A DNA stretch of 64,000 nt from Thiohalocapsa sp. (GCA_021736785.1 JAIPFF010000002.1:124001-188000); one strand, 5' to 3'; shown: positions 53,613 to 63,337, counted from the first letter of the stretch. Program-made: numbers and translations. Notes: generated from the sequence alone by a model not told the origin.

Positions 53613-54284
53613 ATGACCACAGAGACTGCATCCTCTCGCCCCGAATCAACCGCGGCACGACCCCTGCGGCGGGCGGCTTTCGCCATCGCCCTGCCCCTCC
53701 TGCTGCTGCTCGACGCCGCCCCCGCGGGCGCGGACGAGCCGCTGCCGGTGGTCGCATCGTTCAGCATCCTCGGCGATCTGACCGCCGCGGTCGGCGGCGA
53801 CCGCGTCGCGGTCACGACGCTGGTCGGCCCGGGCGGTGACGTCCATGTCTACGCGCCGACACCGGCCGATGCGAGGCGCCTCGGCGAGGCGCGCGTGTTC
53901 ATCGCCAACGGGCTCGGCTTCGAGGGCTGGATGGCCCGGCTGACCGAGGCGGCGGGCTTCGACGGCCACGTCATCATGGCCGCCGAGGGCATCGAGCCGC
54001 GCCTCACCGACGCGGGCGATACCGATCCCCACGCCTGGCAGGACCCGGCCAACGGCGCCCGCTATATCGAGAATATCCGCGACGGCCTCATCGCCGCGGA
54101 CCCGACCGGTGCGGACGGCTACCACGAGCGCGCGGCCCGCTCCTTGGCCGCGCTCGCGGCCCTATCCGACCGGATGCGGGACACCCTGAGCGCGATCCCG
54201 CCGGAGCGGCGCAAGGTCGTCACCTCCCACGACGCCTTCGGCTACTTCGGCGCTGCCTTCGGCACGGGGCGAGTGCCCGTCTGA
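53613..54284 (+). pseudogene. 3'-truncated zinc-binding substrate protein (ZnuA-like)
   Basis: From ATG 53613 (GAGG eight bases upstream) a 223-residue frame has a signal peptide (FAIALPLLLLLDAAPAGA) and the first two thirds of a cluster A-I binding protein: DVHVYAPTPADARRLGEA, TDPHAWQDPANGARYIENI, and the hinge SHDAFGYFGAAFG. It then ends at GTGRVPV. The C-terminal lobe with the fourth metal ligand (an Asp) is absent, and no downstream frame shows it. Three of four ligands are present. The gene looks broken at its 3' end; a functional partner would be the intact binding protein at 45559 or one encoded elsewhere. Confidence 0.75.
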
Positions 54285-54435
54285 AACTATGCCGCGCTTG
54301 CGCCTTCGCCCGCGAATCGGCGCGCGCCGAGGGGCAGGACATATCCGCGGGCATCGGCATCGGCCGCGGCGCTGCCAAAACAACGAAGCCTCGGTCGCGC
54401 CGGCGCCGGTATGGCCCCGACGCGACCTCCGACCG

Positions 54436-55749
54436 CTAGCGGCCGCGTCGGCCCTGCCTCGGCTTCTGCACGTAACCGTCCGACAATGTCTTCATAAACG
54501 CGACGATCGCTGCTTCGTCCGCAGCGGACAGGCCCAGATTGCCCAGCTCGTCGGCATTGACGTTGGCGGCTACCTCGGGCGCCGGCCAACAGCCGTTGGC
54601 GAGGGCCTGCGACTCGGTGGCGTCCGTGATCCCAAAGTCCTCGCAGCGCGGCTTGATATCGCGCGTATTGTAGAAATGCACGACCCCTTCGAGGGTCTTG
54701 AAGTAGCCGTTGTGCATGTAGGCCTTGGTGAAACCGCGCCCCGGGCGCTGGTCCACATTGCGCAGGGTCGGGACCTTCTGCTTGCCCATATTGGCGTCGG
54801 CAAAGGCCGCGTAATCGGGTCGAGTCGCCAGAAATGCCCCGAGCCCGAGATCGACGAAGTCCGGATCACTGTCGTAAACCGGGTTCTGCGGGTTCTTGGG
54901 CACGCCGAGATTGTCGAACGTGTAGTCCGTCAGCAGTGCCGGCTCGCCGTTCTCCTGCGGGTCGAGTAAGTGGCAGGCGGAGCACAAGGCCTCATCGAAG
55001 AGCGCGAGCCCCCGTTGCTCCAGTAGCGTCAACGCCGCCTCACCGGCCACGTAGGCATCGTACTTCGACGAGAAGGCATTGACTTCCGGCGAGGCCTCGT
55101 AGGCCGCAATCGCCAGCGCGATGCTGTCGTACGCGGCATCGACTTTGGCACGATCGGAATCGGCGAGGGACAACATGCGCCCGGCGCCGCAAGTTCTGTC
55201 CGCATTCGCCGGCCAATCGATGGCGCAACTGCCGGGATAGACTGCGTCCAGCCCCACCGGATAGGGCGTCCCGCCCGCCGGCTCGCAGACCCGATAAACC
55301 ACGCAGGCCGGATCGGGCAGCGCTTGCTCCACCGGATTCAGAAACGGACCCTGCGCCTGATCGGCGGCCGGATTGCCCAGCTTCTCGCCGGTCGCCCGGC
55401 CATCCCAGAAATTACCTCCGATGAACAGCGCGTCGCCGTCCTCCACGACGTAGTGAAGAATCGGCGCCTGCGTCGCGTATGCGGCGCTCGGCGGCTTTCG
55501 GTTACCGGATTCTTGCCTCACGGAGCCCGGATAAACCGAGCCCTTTTTATTGACTCCCGCGGTGGGTCCGGTCCAGCCGGCGCGCGGGGTATGGCAACTG
55601 GCGCAGGATTGGTTCTTTTTCAGTGACAGCTGTTTGTCGAAGAAGATGGATTTCCCCAGTTGTTCGACGGGCTCAAGCGCGAGCGCTGCCGAGCAAGGCA
55701 GCACGCATGCGGAGCATAGGACGAGGGCGACACGATGCGGCCTTTTCAC
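54436..55749 (-). CDS. Di-haem cytochrome c peroxidase/MauG-family protein
   Basis: A 437-residue exported protein with a signal peptide (VALVLCSACVLPCSAALA) and two haem-binding motifs, CASCH near residue 48 and CSACH near residue 267. FFDKQLSLKKNQSCASCH and DQRPGRGFTKAYMHNGYFKTLEGVVHFYN are classic for the CcpA/MauG family. It reduces peroxide or oxidises a protein partner in the periplasm. A GTG start at 55749 has AGGAG nine bases upstream; the frame to 55920 is not needed. Divergent from the first PhoX gene. Confidence 0.9.
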   Translation of the reverse strand: MKRPHRVALVLCSACVLPCSAALALEPVEQLGKSIFFDKQLSLKKNQSCASCHTPRAGWTGPTAGVNKKGSVYPGSVRQESGNRKPPSAAYATQAPILHYVVEDGDALFIGGNFWDGRATGEKLGNPAADQAQGPFLNPVEQALPDPACVVYRVCEPAGGTPYPVGLDAVYPGSCAIDWPANADRTCGAGRMLSLADSDRAKVDAAYDSIALAIAAYEASPEVNAFSSKYDAYVAGEAALTLLEQRGLALFDEALCSACHLLDPQENGEPALLTDYTFDNLGVPKNPQNPVYDSDPDFVDLGLGAFLATRPDYAAFADANMGKQKVPTLRNVDQRPGRGFTKAYMHNGYFKTLEGVVHFYNTRDIKPRCEDFGITDATESQALANGCWPAPEVAANVNADELGNLGLSAADEAAIVAFMKTLSDGYVQKPRQGRRGR

Positions 55750-56227
55750 GATCGATTTCTCCTGGTTGGCGATATTCACCGGGCCGCAACGACATGGCAC
55801 GGACAACACCGGGACTGCTGCTCCTGCGCCTGCTCCGTTACGGAGCGGGCCAAATGCGGCAACTTCGGTCGATCCCGATCGGGCTGCCGGCACTGCCGGC
55901 GGCTCGACCCGGGCAAACATTCATTCAAAAACTAGACGAATTGTAAGCTTTTTACGACCGAATCACGCCTTTCTCGATGTCGAGCTGCCCCACTCCTCGA
56001 CTCTCGCCCGAAGCGTCCGACCAACGGCGCTTGCTGCCATCGGCGGGCAGCGGCGCTTAGCACACGACCGGCAGGACGTCATTGCGCCGCGTCACAGAAT
56101 GCACTCGCGATCTTCACTGTCGTGTCACATCGGGAACGCAAACTACGGGCCGCGGCGGGCCCCATGACGCATTGATAAAGATTCCCCGGCGCGCGCCCTG
56201 GTCCACAAATTCCTGGAGAGGTTCCAA
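55750..56227. other. Divergent intergenic region upstream of PhoX
   Basis: 478 bp. The segment near the cytochrome gene is A/T-richer (55915-55975). TGTCA-like words occur near 56080-56130, but they do not form a proper Pho box with 11-bp spacing. No gene is supported. Confidence 0.4.
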
Positions 56228-58339
56228 ATGCAAGACAAAGTGAAGACGCCGGCTGCTGACGTTCAGTGGCACGACGATGCCGATGAAGCCGATGTACTGC
56301 CAGGCACCGCGGTCCGTCCGACCGCCGCCGAGCCGTTCGAATCCGTCGTCGGACGCTCGCTGAGCCGCCGCGCGCTGCTCAAGGGCGCCACGCTGACCGG
56401 TGCAAGCCTGGTCATCGCCCCGGCCGCCATGCTCGGCAGCCACAAGCAAGCCCATGCCGACACCGCCGCCTCGGGCGTGATGGCCCGCCTGTCGAATCCC
56501 GCCGCCCGCCTGCAGTTCGAGACCGTGCCCCCGGGCAACGAGCCGGACGTCGTCGTGCCGCCGAACTATCAGGCCTACGTCATCGTGCGCTGGGGCGATC
56601 CGCTGTTCGCCGACGCCCCCGAGTTCGACGTCTACAACCAAACGCCGGAAGCTCAAGCCAAGCAGTTCGGCTTCAATGCAGACTTGGTCCTGTGGTACCC
56701 GCTGCCGGGCTGGCTGCTGGAAGAGGTCCGCGCCAACGGCACCCTGAGCGGCCCGGTCACGCGCCGCGTCGGGCGCATGTACCCCAACCGCAAGGATCGC
56801 CAGATCAGCAACCGCGCGCTGGTGGTCGTCAACCACGAGTACACCAGTCCCGATGATATGTTCCCGGACTTCGATCCGGCGACCTATCCGACCGAGAACC
56901 AGACCCTGGTCGAGATCGAGGCGCACGGTTTCTCGATCGTCGACCTGAAGTATCTCGAGAACAACCGCTGGCAGTTCCGCCGGCGCTCGCCGTTCAACCG
57001 TCGCGTCACCGGCTCGACGCCGCTCGAGATCTCGGGTCCGCTGCGCGGCAGCGACATGATGAAGACCAGCTACGACCCGGCGGGCGAGATGGTCTACGGC
57101 ACCCTCAACAACTGCGCCGGCGGCAAGACGCCCTGGGGCACCATCATTACCTGCGAAGAGAACTTCGATCAGTACTTCGCCAACTTCGACCAGACCCGCG
57201 CCGATTACCCAGAGATCGCGGCGCTGAGCGAGCGCGTCCCCGCACCGGGCGGCAGCAGCGGCCGCGGCTGGGAGAAGCACGTCGATCGTTTTGATCTGGG
57301 CAAGGAGCCCAAGGAGTACAACCGTTTCGGCTACTGCGTCGAGATCGATCCCTACGACCCCGCCGCCACACCGAAGAAGCGCACCGCCATGGGTCGCTTC
57401 AAGCACGAGGGCGCGGCCGCCAGCGTCGCGAAGAACGGCCAGGTCGCGATCTACTCCGGTGACGATGCGCGTTTCGAGTACGTCTACAAGTTCATCACCA
57501 AGGGCAAGTACAACAAGTACACCCGCCCGGCGAACATGAACTTGCTGGACGAAGGCACGCTGTATGTCGCGCGCTTCGATGCCGGCGCCGTCGTAGGCGA
57601 CGACATGGGCACGGGCGAATGGCTCGAGCTCTCCACCGCCAACCCGGAGCTGGCGGGCTGGAGCATGGAGGAGATCCTGATCAACACCCGCGGCGCCGCG
57701 GATGTGGTCGGCGCTACGCCGATGGATCGCCCGGAGGACATCGAGGTCAGCCCACTGACGGGCAAGGTGCACGTCTGCCTGACCAACAACTCCCGCCGCA
57801 CGGAGGCCGACGAGGCCAACCCGCGGGTCAACAACCAGCACGGCCACATCATCGAGATCATCGAAGACGGCGATGACCCGCTGGCACTCACCTTCCATTG
57901 GAACATCCTGGTCAAGTGCGGTGACCCGGCGCAGGACCACGACACCAGCTTCGGCGATATCGCCGATCCCGTCGCCGCCGGTGTCAGCCCGATCTCCGAT
58001 CCCGACAATGTGGTGCACGACAGCGACGGCAACCTGTGGATCGCCACCGACGGCCAGTTCTTCAGCGGAAGCGTCGGCTTCGGCCAGAACGACGGCATCT
58101 TCGCGGTGCCGGTGGAGGGCCCGGACCGGGGTCTGCTGCGCCAATTCATGAGCGGCGTGCCGGGCGGCGAAATCTGCGGGCCCGAGTTCGACGGCGACCA
58201 GAAGACCTTCTTCTGCGCCATCCAGCACCCGCACGACGGCGAGGCGTTCGAAAAGCAGTGGCCCCTCGATGAGCCGGTCGTCTCCAAGCCGAGCCTGATC
58301 GGCGTATTCGAGAAGTCCGGCAAAAAGATCGGCTACTAA
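56228..58339 (+). CDS. PhoX-family alkaline phosphatase (twin-arginine exported)
   Basis: A 703-residue PhoX (DUF839) phosphatase that releases phosphate from organic esters using Ca2+ and Fe. The N terminus has a twin-arginine signal (SRRALLKGATLTGASLVIAPAAM, Arg pair near residue 48). Family stretches include LVVVNHEYTSPDDMFP, GTLNNCAGGKTPWGTIITCEENFD, GRFKHEGAAA, TPMDRPEDIEV and GPEFDGDQKTFFCAIQHP. Length is normal. A strong terminator follows the stop. A second PhoX lies 2 kb downstream. Confidence 0.93.
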   Translation: MQDKVKTPAADVQWHDDADEADVLPGTAVRPTAAEPFESVVGRSLSRRALLKGATLTGASLVIAPAAMLGSHKQAHADTAASGVMARLSNPAARLQFETVPPGNEPDVVVPPNYQAYVIVRWGDPLFADAPEFDVYNQTPEAQAKQFGFNADLVLWYPLPGWLLEEVRANGTLSGPVTRRVGRMYPNRKDRQISNRALVVVNHEYTSPDDMFPDFDPATYPTENQTLVEIEAHGFSIVDLKYLENNRWQFRRRSPFNRRVTGSTPLEISGPLRGSDMMKTSYDPAGEMVYGTLNNCAGGKTPWGTIITCEENFDQYFANFDQTRADYPEIAALSERVPAPGGSSGRGWEKHVDRFDLGKEPKEYNRFGYCVEIDPYDPAATPKKRTAMGRFKHEGAAASVAKNGQVAIYSGDDARFEYVYKFITKGKYNKYTRPANMNLLDEGTLYVARFDAGAVVGDDMGTGEWLELSTANPELAGWSMEEILINTRGAADVVGATPMDRPEDIEVSPLTGKVHVCLTNNSRRTEADEANPRVNNQHGHIIEIIEDGDDPLALTFHWNILVKCGDPAQDHDTSFGDIADPVAAGVSPISDPDNVVHDSDGNLWIATDGQFFSGSVGFGQNDGIFAVPVEGPDRGLLRQFMSGVPGGEICGPEFDGDQKTFFCAIQHPHDGEAFEKQWPLDEPVVSKPSLIGVFEKSGKKIGY

Positions 58340-58368
58340 AACCCGAGCGATTCAGTTCGCCGATCAAG

Positions 58369-58399
58369 CCGGCGCCGCGTAAGCGGCGCCGGTTTTTTT
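58369..58399 (+). terminator. Rho-independent terminator after PhoX
   Basis: CCGGCGCCGC (58369-58378), loop GTAA, GCGGCGCCGG (58383-58392), then TTTTTTT. The stop of the convergent amidase gene overlaps its T run. Confidence 0.92.
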
Positions 58400-60152
58400 A
58401 TTTCCGGCTGCCCGAAAGCGCGACCGGAAGAGGCCCGAAGCCCGGCGGCGGACGGCGATGGCCCGTCGCCTGCTCGTAGGCGTAGGCGAAGCGGAAAAGC
58501 ACGTCCTCGTCGAAGGGCCGCGCCATCAATTGCAGCCCCAGCGGCAACCCGGCGCGGGTAAAGCCCATCGGCACGGTGATCGCCGGCTGGCCGCTGTGGG
58601 GCGCGATGACGGGGCTATTGTTGCCGTGGGGGCTTTCGCCGTCGCCGATCACCCGCGGCGGGTTGCGCCAGCTCGGATAGATCACGGCATCGATGCGGGC
58701 CACATCCATGGCAGCCAGCACGGCGTCGAGCAGTGCCTTGCGGCGCGGGTCGCCCTGCACATCGACGCAGGGCGGCTCCCGGGACGCGGGATCATCATCG
58801 ACCCCCATGGCCCATTGCATTGCACCGGCGTTGCGCGGCAGATAGCGCTCGGAGCGCACGATCTCGTCCAACGAGCGAACCGGCGCGGCGGCGCCGAGGG
58901 AGCGCAGATAGCTGCCGAGGTCGTAGCGGAAACGGCTGCAGAAGCCCACCGCATCCGTCAGCCGCTCGAAATCCTCGATGACGAACGGATCGACGATCGT
59001 GGCCCCGGCCCGGCGCAGATCCCCGACCGCCGCATTGAATACCGCGACGACTTCCGGGTCCGCATCCTCGGTATCGACCAGCGCCCGCAGCACGCCGAGC
59101 CGCGCGCCGCTTAATCCATCGCGCTCGAGAAAACGCGTGTAGTCCGGCTCGACGCGGCCGATGGCCGCCCGCGTGAGCGGGTCCGCCGGGTCATGACCCG
59201 CCAGCACGGAGTAGACGATCGCGGTATCGCGCACGGTGCGCATCAGCGGCCCGCCGACGTCCCGGTTCGACAGCAGCGGCACGATACCGTCGCGGCTGGT
59301 GGCGCCGAGCGTGGAGCGAATACCCACCAGCGCCAGGTGCGACGCCGGTCCGCGAATGGAGTTGCCGGTGTCCGTGCCCATGCCGATGATGCCGAAGCCG
59401 GCAGCGATGGCCGAGGCCGTGCCGCCGCTGGAGCCTGCCGGCACGCGGGTCGTGTCGTAGGCGTTTCGGGTCTCGCCTTGGGTGGAGCTGACGGTCTCGT
59501 AGGGGCTGAAGGCCCACTCCCCCATGTTCGACTTGGCGAGGATAATGGCGTCCTTGCCGCGCAGGCGCCGGACCATGGTGGCGTCGTCCGGCGGCAGGCT
59601 GCCGGTCAGCGCCATCGACCCGGCCTCCGTCGGCATGTCGGCCGTGTCGAAGTTGTCCTTGAGAATGACGGGGATGCAATGCAGCCGGCGCATTTCGCCG
59701 GTCTCGGCAAAGCGGCGATCCAGCGTCCGGGCGCGCTCGAGCGCATTCGGATTCACCCTGATGATGGCATTGACCCCGGTGGGCCCGTCGTAGGCCTCGA
59801 TACGGTGCAGGTAGCGCCGCGTCAGACCCTCGCAGCTGACTTGCCCGGCGCGGATTGCGGATCTGGCGCCGTCGATGGTGAGGCCGCCGACTTCCAATTG
59901 GCCCTCGGCGCCGCCGCTGGCCTCGCCGGTAGCGCCATCGGTGACGCCGCCACCCGCGCGTTGGGCAACCCGATCCGCAACGCCCCCATCAAGACCATTT
60001 TCAACAGCATCCGCGACACCGCCGCCGTCCGTGACAGCGACGCCGACGCCGTCGACGGATCTTTGGCCGCCGGCCGGGGTCTCCGACGGGGTACAGGCCA
60101 CGCCGCACAGCACAACCAGCAGCGCCATCGAAACCGCAAGCAATCGTCCCAT
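58398..60152 (-). CDS. Amidase-signature lipoprotein
   Basis: A 584-residue amidase of the Ser-Ser-Lys family. The catalytic Lys is in IILAKSNMGEWAF, and the serine motif GSSGGTASAIAAGFG is followed by MGTDTGNSIRGPAS. It begins with a lipoprotein signal (LVVLCGVACTPSE), so the enzyme is membrane-anchored outside the cytoplasm. A Gly/Ala/Val-rich linker of about 60 residues with repeated GGVAD units separates the lipid anchor from the catalytic domain. GGGAG precedes ATG 60152. The substrate is unknown. It is convergent with one PhoX and divergent from the other. Confidence 0.9.
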   Translation of the reverse strand: MGRLLAVSMALLVVLCGVACTPSETPAGGQRSVDGVGVAVTDGGGVADAVENGLDGGVADRVAQRAGGGVTDGATGEASGGAEGQLEVGGLTIDGARSAIRAGQVSCEGLTRRYLHRIEAYDGPTGVNAIIRVNPNALERARTLDRRFAETGEMRRLHCIPVILKDNFDTADMPTEAGSMALTGSLPPDDATMVRRLRGKDAIILAKSNMGEWAFSPYETVSSTQGETRNAYDTTRVPAGSSGGTASAIAAGFGIIGMGTDTGNSIRGPASHLALVGIRSTLGATSRDGIVPLLSNRDVGGPLMRTVRDTAIVYSVLAGHDPADPLTRAAIGRVEPDYTRFLERDGLSGARLGVLRALVDTEDADPEVVAVFNAAVGDLRRAGATIVDPFVIEDFERLTDAVGFCSRFRYDLGSYLRSLGAAAPVRSLDEIVRSERYLPRNAGAMQWAMGVDDDPASREPPCVDVQGDPRRKALLDAVLAAMDVARIDAVIYPSWRNPPRVIGDGESPHGNNSPVIAPHSGQPAITVPMGFTRAGLPLGLQLMARPFDEDVLFRFAYAYEQATGHRRPPPGFGPLPVALSGSRK

Positions 60153-60348
60153 GCAATGATCTCCCGACAAGTCAATGCGCACGGGCGTCGGCCCCGACCC
60201 GAGATCGCGGCCGCGCGCAATCCAACCGTCATCTGCGGTCGATATGCTTCGGCGACCAGTTTCCGGCAGTCCGCGAGCCCGGGCGCCGCACGCCGGCCCC
60301 CGCAAGCGGCCGCATCATCGATCGCAAGCATCTGACGAGGATAAACGG

Positions 60349-62400
60349 ATGAGCACCCCGAAAAACCGCTATTCGAGCCGCGCCGAGTATTTCGAATCCC
60401 TGGAGGATGTTCCGGTCAATCCGTCCCCGGAGCCGACCTTGGGCGACTTGATCAACGCGCGCTTCAATCGCCGGACCTTGCTCAAGCATGCGCTCGGCGT
60501 CTCGGCCCTCGGCGCGCTCGCCTCTTCGCCGTTGGCGCTGCTCGCCGCCGGCGCCGAACATCCGGTGCCGACTGCCCCGGCGGGCGCCGCGCCCGACGCC
60601 GCACCGCAACCGGCGACCCGCTTCGGCTTTACCGAGATCGCCCATGGCGTCGACGAGACCCACCATGTCGCACCCGGCTACAGCGCCGACGTGCTGATCC
60701 GCTGGGGCGACAAGGTGCTGGCGGATGCCCCGGCCTTCGACCCGGCGACACAATCGCCGGCGGCACAGACCAAGCAGTTCGGCTACAACAACGACTTCAT
60801 CGGCTACATCCCGCTGCCCTTCGGCTCCGACAACAGCGAGCACGGGCTGCTCTGCATCAACCACGAATATACCGACGAAGAGGTGATGTTCCCCGGGCTC
60901 GGCCAATACGACGAGGCCTTCACCGGCGCGACCCGCGATCTAACCGAGATCGAAATGGCCTGCAACGGCGGCTCCATCATCGAAGTCAAGAAAGAAAACG
61001 GCAAATGGCGCGTCGTGCCCGATAGCCGCTATGCCCGGCGCATCGACGCGCTGCAAACCCGCATCGCCCTCTCCGGCCCGGCCGCCGGCCATGAGCGCAT
61101 GAAAACCGCGGCCGACCCCGAGGGCCGTACGGTCATCGGCACCGTCAACAACTGCGCCGGCGGCATCACGCCCTGGGGCACCTACCTGATGGCCGAAGAA
61201 AACTTCCACTACTACTTTCTCGGCGACCTCGACGGCCATCCCGAGCAGGCGAACTACGCCCGCTACGGCATCCCCGGCAAGCGCTATCCATGGGCCAAGT
61301 TCCACACGCGCTTCGACGTTAATCAGGAGCCCAACGAGGCCAACCGCTTCGGCTGGATCGTCGAGGTCGACCCATTGGACCCGACAGCGACCCCGGTCAA
61401 GCGCACGGCGCTGGGCCGCTTCAAGCACGAAGGCGCCGAATGCATCGTCAACGGGGACGGCAGGCTGGTGCTCTACTCCGGCGACGACCAGCGCTTCGAG
61501 TATCTGTACAAATTCGTCACCGCCGGCAAGGTCGATCCGTCCAATCGCGAGGCCAACAAGGATCTCCTCGACCAGGGCACGCTCTACGTCGCCAAGTTCG
61601 CCGACGACGGCACGCTGGCCTGGCTGCCGTTGGTGCACGGACAAGGCCCGCTGAACGCCGACAACGGCTTCGCATCCCAGGCCGACGTGCTCATCGAGAC
61701 CCGCCGCGCCGCCACGCTGCTGGGCGCCACGCCGATGGACCGGCCCGAGGACGTCGAGCCGAACCCGCATAACGGCAAGGTCTACGTGATGCTGACCAAC
61801 AACGTGCAGCGCGGTGCCGACGGCCAGCCCGGCAGCGATCCGGCCAACCCGCGCGACGCCAACATCTGGGGCCACGTGCTGGAGCTGACCCCGGCCGGCG
61901 GCGACCATGCCGCGGACAGCGCCTCGTGGGAGATCCTGGTCAAGGCCGGCGACCCGGCCGACCCCGGCACCGCGGCGCTGTGGAACCCCGCCACCAGCGA
62001 GAACGGCTGGTTCGCCTGCCCGGACAACTGCGCCGTGGACCCGAGCGGGCGCCTCTGGGTGAGCACCGACCAAGGCGGCGCCTGGAGCAAAGCCTCCGGC
62101 AGCGCCGACGGCGTCTGGGCGCTGGAGACCGAAGGTGATGCCCGCGGCACCGGCAAGATGTTCTTCCGCGTCCCCGTCGGCGCCGAGATGTGCGGCCCGC
62201 GCTTCACCCCCGACGGCAAGACCCTGTTCGTCGCCGTCCAGCATCCGGCCACCGACGGCACCAAGGACTACCCCGGCTTCAACCGCGCCTCCACCTTCGA
62301 AGACCCCGCCACCCGCTGGCCCGACTTCGACGACAAACTGCCGCCGCGCCCCTCCGTAGTCGTCATCACCAAAGACGACGGCGGCGAAATCGGCAGCTGA
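60349..62400 (+). CDS. Second PhoX-family alkaline phosphatase
   Basis: A 683-residue paralogue of the PhoX at 56228 with a twin-arginine signal (NRRTLLKHALGVSALGALASSPLALLA). Shared stretches include LLCINHEYTDEEVMFPG, GTVNNCAGGITPWGTYLMAEENF, GRFKHEGAECI, TPMDRPEDVEPN and GAEMCGPRFTPDGKTLFVAVQHP. Two PhoX in 6 kb suggest adaptation to phosphate limitation or different substrates. GAGG lies eight bases before ATG 60349; the frame is open from 60175. A strong hairpin follows 50 bp past the stop. Confidence 0.93.
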   Translation: MSTPKNRYSSRAEYFESLEDVPVNPSPEPTLGDLINARFNRRTLLKHALGVSALGALASSPLALLAAGAEHPVPTAPAGAAPDAAPQPATRFGFTEIAHGVDETHHVAPGYSADVLIRWGDKVLADAPAFDPATQSPAAQTKQFGYNNDFIGYIPLPFGSDNSEHGLLCINHEYTDEEVMFPGLGQYDEAFTGATRDLTEIEMACNGGSIIEVKKENGKWRVVPDSRYARRIDALQTRIALSGPAAGHERMKTAADPEGRTVIGTVNNCAGGITPWGTYLMAEENFHYYFLGDLDGHPEQANYARYGIPGKRYPWAKFHTRFDVNQEPNEANRFGWIVEVDPLDPTATPVKRTALGRFKHEGAECIVNGDGRLVLYSGDDQRFEYLYKFVTAGKVDPSNREANKDLLDQGTLYVAKFADDGTLAWLPLVHGQGPLNADNGFASQADVLIETRRAATLLGATPMDRPEDVEPNPHNGKVYVMLTNNVQRGADGQPGSDPANPRDANIWGHVLELTPAGGDHAADSASWEILVKAGDPADPGTAALWNPATSENGWFACPDNCAVDPSGRLWVSTDQGGAWSKASGSADGVWALETEGDARGTGKMFFRVPVGAEMCGPRFTPDGKTLFVAVQHPATDGTKDYPGFNRASTFEDPATRWPDFDDKLPPRPSVVVITKDDGGEIGS

Positions 62401-62450
62401 GAAAGCCGCCGGCGCCGGCGGCGGTAACCGCGGCCGCCCCACGGGGCATC

Positions 62451-62479
62451 GCCCCCCGCGCACGCCGTGCGCGGGGGGC
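62451..62479. terminator. 13-bp perfect hairpin after the second PhoX
   Basis: GCCCCCCGCGCAC (62451-62463) and its exact complement (62467-62479) with a three-base loop. It is followed by TTCGACG rather than a T run, so it is a terminator or mRNA-end stabiliser of the GC-rich kind. Confidence 0.6.
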
Positions 62480-62559
62480 TTCGACGTGCTAAAACTCAAG
62501 CAAAGGCAAAACGTCCAGTCCGCGTTTTGCCGCCGGCATTTCGAAACGGGTTTTGAATC

Positions 62560-63102
62560 TTGATCGCCGCCGAGTCACTTCCGCGCATGACCGTCGACCA
62601 GTACCTCGCTTACGAGCGCGACAGCGACGTCCGCCATGAGCTCGTGGACGGCTATCTGTACGGCATGACAGGCGCGAGCGACCGTCACGAAGAGATCGCC
62701 GGCAACCTGCTCGCAGCGCTGCACCGTCATCTTCAGGGCGGCGACTGCCGCGTCTACGGCAGCAACCTCAAAATCCGCGTCGGCAACGACTTCTTCTATC
62801 CGGACCTCTTCGTGCGCTGCGCCCGCGAGCGCGGCGACCCCTATTTCAAGACCGACCCGGTGCTCGTCGTCGAGGTGCTATCCCCCGGCACCCAGCGCTT
62901 CGACCGAGGCGACAAACGCCCGGCCTATCAAAGCCTACCGACCTTGCAGGAATACCTGCTGGTCAGCCAAGACGAGACACGTGTCGAGATCCACCGCCGC
63001 GACGGCGCGGCATGGACGACCAACACCCTCGGCCCCGCCGCCGACACCCTCACGCTGGCCTCCGTCGCCCTCGACATCCGAATCGCCGACATCTACGCTT
63101 GA
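62560..63102 (+). CDS. Uma2-family (DUF820) endonuclease-fold protein
   Basis: A 180-residue Uma2 protein of the PD-(D/E)xK nuclease superfamily. The opening MTVDQYLAYERDSDVRHELVDGYLYGM is typical, and the active-site strands are visible as FYPDLFVRC and LVVEVLSPGT. Such proteins are common in cyanobacteria and some proteobacteria in multiple copies, and their role is unclear. The start could be TTG 62560 or ATG 62587. Degenerate short repeats begin right after its stop. Confidence 0.85.
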   Translation: MIAAESLPRMTVDQYLAYERDSDVRHELVDGYLYGMTGASDRHEEIAGNLLAALHRHLQGGDCRVYGSNLKIRVGNDFFYPDLFVRCARERGDPYFKTDPVLVVEVLSPGTQRFDRGDKRPAYQSLPTLQEYLLVSQDETRVEIHRRDGAAWTTNTLGPAADTLTLASVALDIRIADIYA

Positions 63103-63215
63103 GCCTTGGGCTTGAGACTTGGGCTCGGCGCTCGGGCCTAACGCTTGAGCTCGATGCTTGAGCTCGATGTTTGGGCTCGATGCTTGGGCTTGCCGCCGAT
63201 GCTTGATGCGGCGGC
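63103..63215. repeat. Degenerate tandem repeats of GCTTGAGCTCGAT type
   Basis: About eight units related to GCTTGAGCTCGAT and GCTTGGGCTCGAT (13-14 bp) run from just past the Uma2 stop to about 63215, with increasing divergence at both ends. No gene is supported in this stretch. Confidence 0.75.
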
Positions 63216-63337
63216 CTGATGCCGAAACCGGCGCCGACCGATTCCGCCGCACTCGGCATCGCCCGGGAAACTGCAGCGTCGAACCGGCGCTTCCACCCGC
63301 TCACCAGGCCAAACCAACAGGGCCGTCAGCGCCGATC

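Noticed and set aside
54285-54435. Continuation of the truncated ZnuA-like gene in another frame
   Set aside because: The translations in all three plus frames are low-complexity Arg/Ala and lack the C-terminal lobe motifs.
56070-56135. Pho box upstream of the first PhoX gene
   Set aside because: CGTCA/TGTCA words occur but at 13-bp spacing rather than the 11-bp period of a Pho box.
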